Origin: Typhlomys cinereus
Lineage: Eukaryota > Chordata > Mammalia > Rodentia > Platacanthomyidae
DNA: 64,000 nt
Direction of reading: 5' to 3'
Assembly: GCA_023101885.1 (NCBI GenBank)
Contig: JALPQD010000407.1
Coordinates: 1,825,846-1,889,845 of the forward strand
Below the pieces are notes generated by a model. It was not told where the DNA came from. It saw only the letters and a list, made by a program, of their open reading frames with translations, and searched no databases. Of this stretch, positions 1-11,900 are shown piece by piece. Position 1 is the stretch's first letter. The number at the start of each line of letters is the position of its first letter. Made by a program: the position numbers and the translations under genes.

Positions 1-135
1 GTGTGTGGTGTGCGTGCGTGCGTGCATGTGTGTGAAGTTGACATCAGAGCCTTCCTCAGTTGCTCTCCACGTCATTCATTGAGGTGAGTTCTCTCGGCTG
101 AATCCCGCACTCACTGATGGGCTTGTGCTGGGATC

Positions 136-335
136 TCCTGTCTCTGGTCCCAAGCGCTGGGTTGCAGGCAGCAGCCAAGCCCACCCAGCATTTCCATGGG
201 CTTCATGCATCTGACATCCAGGCCTCACCTTGTGGCACAAACACACAGGTCACCAAGGCCCACCCCCTCTTTTCTTTTTGCAACAGGATCACCAGGTTCC
301 CAAAGCTGGCCTTGAACTCACTTCATCACCTAGAC
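136..335 (-). mobile_element. Two degraded B1-type SINE fragments (antisense)
   Basis: At about 136-189 the text matches the antisense B1 head (cctgtctctg..ccaagcgctggg..acccagc). At about 271-335 it matches the antisense B1 middle (aaagctggccttgaactcac after a T-rich run). Both are old and partial. B1 is rodent-specific (7SL-derived), which supports a rodent source. Confidence 0.55.
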
Positions 336-339
336 ACAC

Positions 340-1855
340 TTGAACTGTGATCATCCAGACCTAGTGAACTCTTCCCTGGGTGCAGGGTCCATCCTAATGT
401 CCCGTTCCCTCGGCTCTGGAGCCACCTGGGCAGAGAGGAGCCAGCCAGATTTGCTCATTTATGTAGATCGGGTGCCCCTCCAGCAAGTTTCCCCAAGATG
501 TGGGATGAGCCTCGGGGGTGTCAGCAGCTTCCTGGGGAGAACCATGCTCCTTCAGGGTGATGCTGATTTCAACAAATGAGATGTAGGTGACTGATCTAAA
601 ATTGTTTCTGCTTAGATTTTTTTATGCTGATGGAAAATAATACGTAAATTCTGCTCATTCTAAAAACAGCCTCTCTGCTTATTAGATTGTCATCTAGCAG
701 AACAGCATGTCACATGCAGACAGATCTGTTTATGGAAGAACACAAGATTTTGGAGCACAACTAATCCTCATGTGGCTTACGCTCCATGCTTTTGAAACCC
801 ATGACAAAACAGTTTAGAAAACGAGTCTGCAAACTCCAGGTTTCTCTGACGTCAACTGGCAAGGCTTGAACGTTCTCCGGCTCGCAGTCCGTGTGAGCAA
901 CGCGGTTCTAGAGTCCCAGCTGACCAAACCTCATTCTTCTCGAGCCACAAGCCTGAGAAATGAAACCGTGTCCGCTAAGCAGCTCGTCTCCGTTTCCTCG
1001 CACAACACAGCCTGGGAGACAGCGGCCGCGAAGGCACTTTCCTGTGAGCACCTCACAGCTGATGTCTCAGTGCACACACAGCGGCTTCAACGGCTGACCC
1101 CACCACCAGCCAGGCACAGACCTGGCCAGAGCTGCCCCCAAACCTTGCCAAACAGCCCAGCTGGGAGTTGTGGACATGATCCCCATGGGCTGTGCGCCTT
1201 CTGCTGACCACCGTAGCCTCTAACTGACCACCTCGCCGCCACAGAGATTCACATATCCCCACTAGTGGAGCTTGGCATGGGCTGAGGCAGACCCCGAGTT
1301 CCAGCACAACCTGTTGGGAATCTCAGTTCTTCCTGGGGCCCACCCAAAACAGACGCACCACACCCCCAAGCATTCCGCAATGCCATCTCCCCCACCTTCA
1401 CCTTGGGGCACCTGTGCTCAGTGGGGGTGGGGGAGCACGGGTTCTACTTTTTTAGACCCCACCAAGCAGCAAACTCTTCCCCAATCCTCAGAGAAGAGGG
1501 AGGGCAGTCAGGGGACAGCAAAAACATGTTTAAGAGCTAAACAGACAAAACATACAGGGCTGCAGAGACAGCAACAGGGAAAGCAGATGGGGGCTGGAGC
1601 CTTCAGCGGCTGGCGCACAGGTCTCAGTGTGAGACGCAGGAGCACCGTGCAAAGACCAAGGGAAGCGCTGACACAGGCCCTCACCAGCCTCAGACACACC
1701 CCGGCCAGAGCCCAAGGTCAGGGACAAAGCAGCACAGGAAACACATCACCCCCAAGCCAGAGAAGAGTCACCGAAGGGCTCATACAGACACTGAATGGTA
1801 AGAGTCCCATCCCCCAGCAGTCAGCCACAGAGAGCCTTGAGGGGGACTCAGGATA
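340..1855. other. Intergenic sequence, no gene seen
   Basis: Open frames here are short, have no domain and overlap on both strands. Nothing else is recognisable. Confidence 0.6.
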
Positions 1856-2468
1856 CAAACACCAAGTGACCAGAGGGGTACACAGGATCCCACCAAGTGA
1901 CCAGAGGGGTACACAGGATCCCACCAGCAAGTGACCAGAGGGGTATATAGGATCCCACCAGCAAGTGACCACAGGGGTACACAGGATCCCACCAGCAAGT
2001 GACCACAGGGGTACACAGGATCCCACCAAGTGACTAGAGGGGTACACAGGATCCCACCAGCAAGTGACCACAGGGGTACACAGGATCCCACCAAGTGACC
2101 AGAGGGGTACACAGGATCCCACCAGCAAGTGACCAGAGGGGTACACAGGATCCTACCAGCAAGTGACCACAGGGGTACACAGGATCCCACCAGCAAGTGA
2201 CCACAGGGGTACACAGGATCCCACCAGCAAGTGACCACAGGGGTACAGAGGATCCCACCAGCAAGTGACCACAGGGGTACACAGGATCCCATCAGCAAGT
2301 GACCACAGGGGTACACAGGATCCCACCAAGTGACCACAGGGATACACAGGATCCCACCAGCAAGTGACCAGAGGAGTAACACAGGATCCCACCAGCAAGT
2401 GACCACAGGGGTACACAGGATCCCACCAGCAAGCAATCACAAGGGTACACAGGATCCCACCAGCAAGT
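1856..2468. repeat. Minisatellite, 31/34-bp units
   Basis: About 18 head-to-tail units built around gtgacca(c/g)aggggtacac and aggatcccacca. The longer unit carries an extra gca, and 31- and 34-bp forms are interspersed. Each unit carries a BamHI-type GGATCC. Open frames on the minus strand here are repeat artefacts. Confidence 0.95.
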
Positions 2469-2469
2469 C

Positions 2470-3425
2470 ACTATGGCCTGGCCCTGGCTAAAGGAACAGG
2501 AACTTAGCCTTCTGAAATACATCACTTCCAACAATGCCCAAGTGATCACACCTGGTATACAACTCCAGGGTCAGCACATGTCAGTGGAATGCCTTGCCGT
2601 GTACAGAACCCCAAGGTCATGCACAGAACATTCCAAGCAACCAGTGTGCTCGGGGAGCTCCTACAGAGACAACTGGACATTGGTCAAGGACTTCTTCAGA
2701 GATGACAGACACCAGCCTGCAAGGGTGCCCTTGGAGACCTGCTCAGAGTTCCCACTTGCCTGTGAAGGGAAGGCGGGAAGGCGCATGCCGGTGTGCACAC
2801 TAGCACGGAGGAAGTGCAATGGGGGCTCACGCCTTCCATCTGGGCTGCTCTGAACGCCAGCACTGCTGACCTCCATGGTCAGCTCATGACTCCGCAGGGA
2901 CTTTCCTGCTGTCTCCAGCTCACCAGTAACTTGGCTGTTGGGCTTCTTTTTGCAGCCAAGTGCTAAATACCCCTGAGCCTGTTCCTCAGTCCGTGCACGC
3001 CCGTGAAAAAGTTACACACAGAAGCAGAGAATGTGTGCTGTATGGGCTGCGGGTCCACAGGAAATGCTCCACCATTTCCACGGCCTTGTGTCAAACACAG
3101 AAATTATAATGGGAACTGTGCACTTGAATTTATGAGATTGTCACAGAAAATGTAGCTAAGGCCACGTATTTTGCGATGTTCTAGATTTCTCATTGATGAA
3201 TTATAAAAGGCCACTGAGCAATAAAGCAAAACATAAGGGTTTGTCTTTGCCACTTGGGGGGGTGTTGAATATATACCTCATTCTCATCAGTGTGTATGGT
3301 GCATGCGCGATGCTGCGCTATGTAAGGACATTTCCATCCAAGTATGTGCTTTGTGTTGAGCAGCTCCCCGCACCTTCCCTTCTCCCCCTGCCAGGACCTT
3401 CAGATGCTTCCACTTCTACTCCCAC
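2470..3425. other. Intergenic sequence, no gene seen
   Basis: No recognisable exon, RNA gene or classified repeat. Confidence 0.55.
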
Positions 3426-3428
3426 ATC

Positions 3429-3513
3429 ATTCATGCACACACACACACACACACATACACACACGCACACACACGCACACACACATGCACATACATGCAC
3501 ACACACACACACG
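3429..3513. repeat. (CA)n microsatellite
   Basis: CA dinucleotide run with TACA/GCAC interruptions, potentially polymorphic. Confidence 0.9.
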
Positions 3514-3559
3514 TGCTATACTAGGATTCTTTAAGGAGCAGAACATAGTTCATACATTT

Positions 3560-3980
3560 AGAGAGAGAGAACTTATTGGATCGACTTCCAAGATAAAATC
3601 TAAGTGGCCCACAGGGGCTGCCTGCAGCTACTGAGTTCAGGAGCTGAACCTCTCAGCCGCCCAGTGTGGTGCTGCAGACAGCAGCTCCTGAACCTCGTCA
3701 CACTGGATGGCTGAAGAGTCTGGCTCCAGCTCGGGTCAGCAAGAACTGCAGCGGCAGGGAGATCTGAGCTCGCCAGCACAGGGCAAGAGAGGGCGCGCCA
3801 GGCTCCTTCCTCTTGCACCCCCTTTACCTGGCCTGCTGCTGGAAGGTAACACGCAGTATGGGCCAGGTCTTCCACATCCGTTGGATGTGCTTGCTCAAGG
3901 ACTGGCTTAACCTTCACAGCCGGGCCCAAAGCTTAGTCTGCAACTGTCAGGTTGGTGCCTGTATCTAACTATCACATGCG
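3560..3980. mobile_element. Probable unclassified rodent interspersed repeat
   Basis: The end (ccgggcccaaagcttagtct..tcaggttggtgcc..tatctaactatcac, about 3920-3975) resembles the end of another copy at 6860-6910, whose equivalent reads tgtcaagttggcacc and tatctaactagcac. The family name is not certain. Confidence 0.4.
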
Positions 3981-4469
3981 CACATATGCATGCGTGCACA
4001 CACAAACACACATACATGTGTGCACACTTTCACACACATGCACACACATGTACACTCCATGTATTTATATAAAATCTAGGAGCAGAGGCTGAGAGAAAGC
4101 TGCCAATGTCTGAGACTGAGTTAATTGACTTTGTATGGGCGTCTCCAGAGGCACCCACTTTGCGGAGACTAACACCCTGCTTACAATCCACCGTGTGCTC
4201 CACACACTTTCTTTACACAGCCCTTGTTGATCACACTCACGCTGGTCCCACACTGCAATGAACATGGGTGTGCTGTGTCTCTGGGACGTGCCGAATCGGC
4301 GTCCTTCGGTTAATGTCAGGAGTGGCACGGCCAGGTCAGACGGGAGCCACACTTTCAGTGTTTTGAGGCACCTCTGTATCCTCACCTCCATGAATGAGGC
4401 GGTTCACAGTCCCAGCAGTGCGGAAGAGCCCTTTTGTCTCAGCTACAGTTTCTCTGCATGCTGTTAATA

Positions 4470-4775
4470 AACCCCAACAAACAGCTCATGCAGGAGCAGG
4501 GGACTTTCTTCTGGCTTACAAGTCGCCGCTCTTAGTCCAGCTTGACAGGAGAGCTCGTACCAGCACCAGGGCCTAGGGAACTGGCCACATCATATCTGCA
4601 GGACTTCTGGGAACAGGGCAGCCCTCGCTTACTGGACGGCATGTCTGGCCGAGTATGTTCAGAGTGCCAACTCGCTGAATCAGATCCTGCACCTCATCCA
4701 CCTGCCCAGGGAAACCTCCCCCCCACCATGGGCTGGCCCCCATCAGTCAGATAATCTCCCGCAGGCTTGCTCGGC
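4470..4775 (+). mobile_element. Unclassified rodent interspersed repeat, copy A
   Basis: Carries ttcttctggcttaca, gggaactggccaca and accatgggctggc...ataatctcccgcaggcttgc. The latter two recur in a copy split across 8840-12400. The pattern matches a common rodent repeat that opens with a G-C-T-G-T-G-A-T-A segment; I do not assign a library name. Confidence 0.5.
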
Positions 4776-5169
4776 TTTAGCTTAACTACACCAAGCCTCC
4801 GGCTCTCAAACGGACAGCTGTATCCGCAGCATCCGGCACATGACAGTTAGCATCCCGGCCAACACTCCTCTCTCTCTTCTTGATGACCGATGTGCCCACG
4901 GGACGAGACGGGCCCTCAGTGTAGTTTTGACCTGCATCTCTGCTGGCTCTGAGCGAAAACAATGTTTCACACGTTTACTGGCCACCTGCACTTCCTCCTG
5001 GAGAGTTTTCTGCTCCCTCCATTAGTCTGTGTATTAGCTGGGGTATTGGAGCTCTTGCTATTTAGTTCTGGAGTTCTTTCCTTCCTAAGGGCGGATCCTC
5101 TGGCCTGTGTGTGGCTGCCGGTACCTTTCTATTCTGTCTCTGTCGCTTCTTGCTTTGCAGAAGTGTTTT

Positions 5170-5720
5170 AACTCCACGGGTTCCCATTCATGGACCTCCA
5201 TGGGGAATCATTCATGAAGCTCCATGGGGACCCATTCATAAAACTCCATGGAGGGGGGACTGGAGAGGTGGCTCAGGGGTTAAGCCTCTGCCTTGCAGGC
5301 GGAAGGTCCTGAGTTCGGATCCTAGACCCCACGTATAGACGCCGGGCGGAAGCAGGGGCGGCCTGTGTTTCTGGTCCTGGTAGGGTGGAGCCTGTGAATC
5401 CCGGGGCAGAGTAAACAAGGAGGCGGTCCATGGTGGTTCCCAAATTTGTCCGTGGTTCTACACACACACACAAGCACACACACACACACATACAAGTGCA
5501 CAATTGAATAAAAAAAAATTTAAAAAAAACTCCATGGGGACCCATTCATAAAACTCCATGGGGACCCATTCATAAAACTCCATGGGGACACATTCATGGA
5601 CCTCCATGGGGAATCACTCAGGGACCTCCACGGGGACCCATTCATGGACCTCCACGGGGAACCACTCAGGGACCTCCACAGGGACCCATTCATGGACCTC
5701 CACAGGGACCCATTCAAGGA
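5170..5720. repeat. 24-bp minisatellite interrupted by a SINE
   Basis: Units of 24 bp read tccatggggacccattcat plus a variable aaaac or ggacc end. About three copies precede the SINE at 5252-5526 and about eight follow it. Variation grades from AAAAC units on the left to GGACC units on the right. Confidence 0.9.
5252..5526 (+). mobile_element. tRNA-derived SINE, family 1 (near full length), inside the 24-bp array
   Basis: The head ggactggagaggtggctcag with the box-B-like aggtcctgagttcggatcc is tRNA/B2-like. The body (cgccgggcggaagc..ggtcctggtaggg..ccatggtggttccc) is unlike murid B2 and ends in a CA-rich, A-rich tail. A direct repeat aaaactccatgg flanks it (5240-5251 and 5527-5538), but the flank is itself tandemly repeated, so this is weak as a target-site duplication. 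A second copy is at 7336-7588. Confidence 0.85.
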
Positions 5721-5734
5721 CTGCTGGTCTTATT

Positions 5735-6355
5735 CCCTGAGCAACAGAGTCCCCTTCAGAAGGTCTTTGCCCATGCCATGTCTTGAACGGTTTTCTCCTC
5801 TTCTTCCTCTACGAGTTTTAGAGTTTCATCTTTATCTTAAGGTCTTTGAAATCCATTTGAAGTTGGTTTTTATACAGAATGAGTGATGGAGATCTAGTTT
5901 TCATGCAGAATGAGTGATGGAGATCTAGTTTTCATGCAGAATGAGTGATGGAGATCTAGTTTTCATGCAGAATGAGTGATGGAGATCTAGTTTTCATGCA
6001 GAATGAGTGATGGAGATCTAGTCTTCATGCAGAATGAGTGATGAGATCTAGTTTTCATGCAGAAGGAGTGATGAGATCTAGTTTTCATGCAGAAGGAGTG
6101 ATGAGATCTAGTCTTCATGCAGAAGGAGTGATGAGATCTAGTTTTCATGCAGGAGTGATGGAGATCTAGTTTTCATGCAGAATGAGTGATGAGATCTAGT
6201 TTTCTTCTTCCACATGCAGACATTCACTTTTCCCAGCACCATTTGTCAAAAAAAACTGGGTTTTTTTAGCATATTTTTTAGCAACTTTGTCAGAACCAGA
6301 TGACTGTATGTGAATGGACTTATGCCTACATCCCCTGTTGTGCTTCACTGATATG
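5735..6355 (-). mobile_element. L1 LINE fragment (ORF2 3' region, antisense) with internal tandem expansion
   Basis: Sequence such as aaggtctttgcccatgcc, gttttagagtttcatc, aggtctttgaaatccattt, acttttcccagcaccatttg and caactttgtcagaaccagat matches the complement of the well-known L1 ORF2 3' region, so the element lies on the minus strand. It is truncated and has no intact frame. The 31-bp array at 5868-6205 is embedded within it. Confidence 0.75.
5868..6205. repeat. 31-bp minisatellite derived from L1 sequence
   Basis: About eleven units built from atgcagaatgagtgatggag and atctagttttc. Later units are 30 or 27 bp long (gatgagatc, gaaggagtg). The unit equals the L1 text at that point (tttttatacagaatgagtg..gagatctagtttt), so it arose by amplification of L1 sequence. 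Confidence 0.9.
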
Positions 6356-6372
6356 TGACTGTTGTGCACAGG

Positions 6373-6577
6373 TTTTTAAAAATATTTCATTTGTTTGCTG
6401 ATTTATTTGAGAGAGGAGAGAAAGGACAGGCAGAGGTCCATGCACACAGCTGGTACATGAGTCGGTGAGGACAACTTCTGAGAGTCAGTCTCTTCCACCA
6501 TGTGGCATCTGGGGACTGAACTCAAGTCCCCAGGCTTGGGAGCAGGTGCCTGACCCACCGATACGTGCTGCCGGCCC
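6373..6577 (-). mobile_element. tRNA-derived SINE, family 2, antisense
   Basis: Read on the minus strand it starts gggccggcagcacgtatcgg, has the box-B-like gacttgagttcagtcccc, then catggtggaagag and a CT-rich end with AAATAAATCAGC and an A-rich tail. The same family lies in sense at 35560-35770. Confidence 0.75.
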
Positions 6578-6779
6578 TGCGCCCTTGCTTTGATCCAGGA
6601 GGTTGATTCCTGTCGGGCAGCCCCAGAGCTCCTTCTCACACTACCCTTTGCTGCCCTTGCCGCTGTATGAAGCTGAAGAAAATGGCCACACTGTTTCACC
6701 AGAATTGCTGAGAGAAGGGCAAACCTCGCCGGCCAGACTGAAGTCTACCAAGGTACTGAACCAGCTCCCTGCTTCTGTG

Positions 6780-6915
6780 GGCCGGGTGGTCTCATGTACA
6801 TTAGATACGCCCCTGCAGACTTGTTTTGAACTTGACCTAGCTACCAATTCTTCACAGACGTGCCCAAAGCCCAGCCTTCAGTGTCAAGTTGGCACCATAT
6901 CTAACTAGCACACCA
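6780..6915 (+). mobile_element. 3' end of unclassified rodent interspersed repeat
   Basis: The stretch acagacgtgcccaaagcc..tcagtgtcaagttggcacc..tatctaactagcac resembles the 3' end found at 3920-3975. Only the terminal part is clear. Confidence 0.4.
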
Positions 6916-7335
6916 CCATTTAGGAAGATGGAGGGCGAGACCAGGCCAATTGCCCAGCAACCCGGAAGGGAAGCAACTCCAGAAATACCAAGAGATCCAC
7001 AGAGCCAATCCCCGTCTGATCATTCTCTAACTAGTTATTTATGCAACGGTCTGACTGGAAGGTGCCGGTCACACCTGACACATGGAAGGCAGAGAGCCCA
7101 GGTGAGCAAGGGAGGGTCCAGGCTTCAGGTTCCAAATCTTCATGGTTCCTGGAGATGCTGGAAGCGCTCTATGGTACCTGGCACAGCAGGAGTCCTCACC
7201 GGTGAAGACAAGGAACTGTGGAGGAACCAGGAGCCATGGAGGCTGGTCAGCACTGAGCGGTGCACCCTGACCCTCGGGCACCGAGCGCCCTGACCCTCGG
7301 GCACCGTGGGCCCTGACTCGAGCACAAAGAGCAGC

Positions 7336-7588
7336 CTTGCAGGCGGAAGGTCCTGAGTTCGGATCCCAGATCCCACGTATAGACGCCGGGTGGAAGCGGG
7401 GGCGGCCTGCGCTTCTGGTCCTGGTAGGGCGGAGCCTGTGAATCCCGGGGCAGAAGGAGGTGGAGGCATCCATGGTGGTTCCCGAATTCGTCCGTGGTTC
7501 TACACACACACAGACACACACGCGCGCACATACATACGCACACACGCACAATTGTATAAATAAATAAAAAATTCTTTAAAAAAAAAAA
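7336..7588 (+). mobile_element. tRNA-derived SINE, family 1, 5'-truncated copy with target-site duplication
   Basis: It starts cttgcaggcggaaggtcc, missing about the first 38 bp of the copy at 5252, and then matches it closely through ccatggtggttcccg and a CA/A-rich tail. A clean 10-bp duplication aaagagcagc flanks it at 7326-7335 and 7589-7598, which fits a true L1-mediated insertion. Confidence 0.9.
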
Positions 7589-7599
7589 AAAGAGCAGCA

Positions 7600-8835
7600 C
7601 TAGGCTCATGTTTGTTCGTTGAGACGTCTTCAGGCAAAGGCTAAGGTCCCCACAGGCCCTGCACAGCCTGGCAGGTGAGGCCTGTCACCGGCTCACTGAG
7701 GTCTGGATGGTCAGGTGGTCCAGCCTGCGCTGCCCAGTTCCCATTGGTGGCCAGAGAAAGGCAGCACAGAGGCCCCCCAAAGAGCCAGGGCAGCAGTGGT
7801 GCACCCCAGAACTCAGAAGGTGCTGACACAGGCAGAGGGAACCTCGGCCTCCTCACCCGGAGCTGGGCTGACAAGACCCCCGGCCAGCTGCTTCCAGGCA
7901 AGACACTCAGAGCAGCTGCTCTCCTTCCACCTTCTCAGAAAAGGTTTTCTGGCTACAGCATCGGCTTCTAAATAAGATTGCAAGTGTAAATCTCAGCACA
8001 TTTTCCAACTGATTGTTTATTCCATTTCAAAGACAAGGTGTACCTGTTATGTCTGCTGGAGGGGATTACAGTCTGGGGCGGGAACAGGTAATTCAGTTAC
8101 ACAACTCGCTGAGCCCCACAAAAGAAGGTTCTAGAACATGAGGAGACATCAGGAGGGTGTGAAGCCACGTCTGTGGACATTCTGAGCTTCTTCCCTGGCT
8201 TGTCTGTGGTCTGGTCGTGCAGCACAGGCTGGGATTCCGGGTCCTCCCGCTCGGCTCCCAGGGCTGGTCGACGCACCGCGGGCAGCTTCAAGCTTCTTCA
8301 AATGACGCTTCCACGATCCCTTCCACCAGGATGACAGGCCAGAGAGGGGGCGGCCCCTCCGAGCTGTCACCTGCGTCGGCAGCGGAGTCGCTCAGGACAA
8401 AGCTGGAGACCCGCCAGCAAGTCAGCAGCGAAAGGTCACGTGACCACCATGGACCTCCAACCAGCCTGAGGAAACAGCCAGCTGTGACCCAGCGGCCAGG
8501 TAAGTGCAAAGTCCAAAGAGCAGAGAATGCAGTTACCTGCGCAGGTAAGGGAAGTGCAGGGGCATTTCCAGGGGACACCCTCTTCAAGCCCAGGACTTTC
8601 CTCAGAGAGCCTGTGTGCATGTGAGCCATTCCTGCGCCAACACACATGCTTAGCTTAAGGTCACATCAAAAACGGAAAGCGGGTAGACGCGCGTGAGGTT
8701 CTGAACACATGCATAAAGCTAAAGATGGCAGGATCACCTCCAGGCATATTCGTGGCTGCAGTTTGTTGATAAATTCATGACCCAAGAGCTTGGGAGTCTT
8801 CTTTCTTTCTTATGATTCTCTGTTAAGTTCTTAGC
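7600..8835. other. Intergenic sequence, no gene seen
   Basis: Short overlapping frames only. No domain, RNA gene or tandem repeat recognised. Confidence 0.55.
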
Positions 8836-8839
8836 TTGG

Positions 8840-8956
8840 AGCAGGTCACACCCACAGCAGGAGCTAGGGAACTGGCCACACTATACCCATGGGGATTGCT
8901 AAGGGAGGACCTCACTCACCAGAGAGCAAGATTGCTGAAGAATGTGAAGAACACAA
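8840..8956 (+). mobile_element. Left part of unclassified rodent repeat, copy B
   Basis: The text cagcaggagctagggaactggccacac parallels copy A at 4560-4590. The matching right part (ccaccatgagctgggtctcc..gccccgcaggctcgctcgg) appears at 12345-12395, on the far side of the 3.35-kb array, so the array seems to have grown inside this copy. Confidence 0.45.
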
Positions 8957-11900
8957 CCACTGAGCCAGCCCCCCACAACCACTGAGCCAGCCCCCCACAA
9001 CCACTGAGCCAGCCCTTTCCACAACTACTGAACCAGCCCTTTCCACAACTACTGAACCAGCCCCCACAACTACTGAACCAGCCCTTTCCACAACTACTGA
9101 ACCAGCCCCCACAACCACTGAACCAGCCCCCACAACTACTGAACCAGCCCTTTCCACAACTACTGAACCAGCCCTTTCCACAACTACTGAACCAGCCCTT
9201 TCCACAACTACTGAACCAGCCCCCACAACTACTGAACCAGCCCCCACAACTACTGAACCAGACACCACAACTACTGAACCAGCCCTTTCTACAACTACTG
9301 AACCAGCCCCCACAACTACTGAACCAGCCCTTTCTACAACTACTGAACCAGCCCTTTCTACAACTACTGAACCAGCCCCCACAACTACTGAACCAGCCCT
9401 TTCCACAACTACTGAGCCAGCCCTTTCCACAACTACTGAACCAGCCCTTTCCACAACTACTGAACCAGCCCTTTCCACAACTACTGAACCAGCCCCCACA
9501 ACTACTGAACCAGCCCCCTTTCCACAACTACTGAACCAGCCCTCACAACCACTGAACCAGCCCCCACAACCACTGAACCAGCCCCCACAACTACTGAACC
9601 AGCCCCCACAACTACTGAACCAGCCCCCACAACTACTGAACCAGCCCCCACGACTACTGAACCAGCCCCCACGACTACTGAACCAGCCCCCACAACTACT
9701 GAACCAGCCCCCTTTCCACAACTACTGAACCAGCCCTTTCCACAACTACTGAACCAGCCCTTTCCACAACTACTGAACCAGCCCCCACAACCACTGAACC
9801 AGCCCTTTCCACAACTACTGAACCAGCCCCCACAACTACTGAACCAGCCCCCACAACTACTGAACCAGCCCCCACAACTACTGAACCAGCCCCCTTTCCA
9901 CAACTACTGAACCAGCCCCCACAACCACTGAACCAGCCCTTTCCACAACTACTGAACCAGCCCTTTCCACAACTACTGAACCAGCCCCCTTTCCACAACT
10001 ACTGAACCAGCCCTTTCCACAACTACTGAACCAGCCCTCACAACCACTGAACCAGCCCCCACAACTACTGAACCAGCCCTTTCCACAACTACTGAACCAG
10101 CCCCCACAACTACTGAACCAGCCCCCACAACCACTGAACCAGCCCTTTCCACAACTACTGAACCAGCCCTTTCCACAACTACTGAACCAGCCCCCACAAC
10201 TACTGAACCAGCCCCCTTTCCACAACTACTGAACCAGCCCTCACAACCACTGAACCAGCCCCCACAACCACTGAACCAGCCCCCACAACTACTGAACCAG
10301 CCCCCACAACTACTGAACCAGCCCCCACGACTACTGAACCAGCCCCCACGACTACTGAACCAGCCCCACGACTACTGAACCAGCCCCCACGACTACTGAA
10401 CCAGCCCCCTTTCCACAACTACTGAACCAGCCCTTTCTACAACTACTGAACCAGCCCCCACAACTACTGAACCAGCCCTTTCCACAACTACTGAGCCAGC
10501 CCTTTCCACAACTACTGAACCAGCCCTTTCCACAACTACTGAACCAGCCCTTTCCACAACTACTGAACCAGCCCCCACAACTACTGAACCAGCCCCCACA
10601 ACCACTGAACCAGCCCTTTCCACAACTACTGAACCAGCCCCCACAACTACTGAACCAGCCCCCACAACCACTGAACCAGCCCTTTCCACAACTACTGAAC
10701 CAGCCCTCACAACCACTGAACCAGCCCCCACAACCACTGAACCAGCCCCCACAACTACTGAACCAGCCCCCACAACTACTGAACCAGCCCCCACAACTAC
10801 TGAACCAGCCCCCTTTCCACAACTACTGAACCAGCCCTTTCCACAACTACTGAACCAGCCCCCACAACTACTGAACCAGCCCCCTTTCCACAACTACTGA
10901 ACCAGCCCTCACAACCACTGAACCAGCCCCCACAACCACTGAACCAGCCCCCACAACTACTGAACCAGCCCCCACAACTACTGAACCAGCCCCCACAACT
11001 ACTGAACCAGCCCCCACGACTACTGAACCAGCCCCCACGACTACTGAACCAGCCCCCACGACTACTGAACCAGCCCCCTTTCCACAACTACTGAACCAGC
11101 CCTTTCCACAACTACTGAACCAGCCCTTTCCACAACTACTGAACCAGCCCCCACAACCACTGAACCAGCCCTTTCCACAACTACTGAACCAGCCCCCACA
11201 ACTACTGAACCAGCCCCCACAACTACTGAACCAGCCCCCACAACTACTGAACCAGCCCCCACAACTACTGAACCAGCCCCCTTTCCACAACCACTGAACC
11301 AGCCCTTTCCACAACTACTGAACCAGCCCTTTCCACAACTACTGAACCAGCCCCCACAACTACTGAACCAGCCCTTTCCACAACTACTGAACCAGCCCTT
11401 TCCACAACTACTGAACCAGCCCCCACAACTACTGAACCAGCCCCCACAACCACTGAACCAGCCCTTTCCACAACTACTGAACCAGCCCTCACAACCACTG
11501 AACCAGCCCCCACAACCACTGAACCAGCCCCCACAACTACTGAACCAGCCCCCACAACTACTGAACCAGCCCCCACAACTACTGAACCAGCCCCCACGAC
11601 TACTGAACCAGCCCCCACGACTACTGAACCAGCCCCCACAACTACTGAACCAGCCCCCTTTCCACAACTACTGAACCAGCCCTTTCCACAACTACTGAAC
11701 CAGCTCTTTCCACAACTACTGAACCAGCCCCCACAACCACTGAACCAGCCCTTTCCACAACTACTGAACCAGCCCCCACAACTACTGAACCAGCCCCCAC
11801 AACTACTGAACCAGCCCCCACAACTACTGAACCAGCCCCCACAACTACTGAACCAGCCCTTTCCACAACTACTGAACCAGCCCCCACAACCACTGAACCA

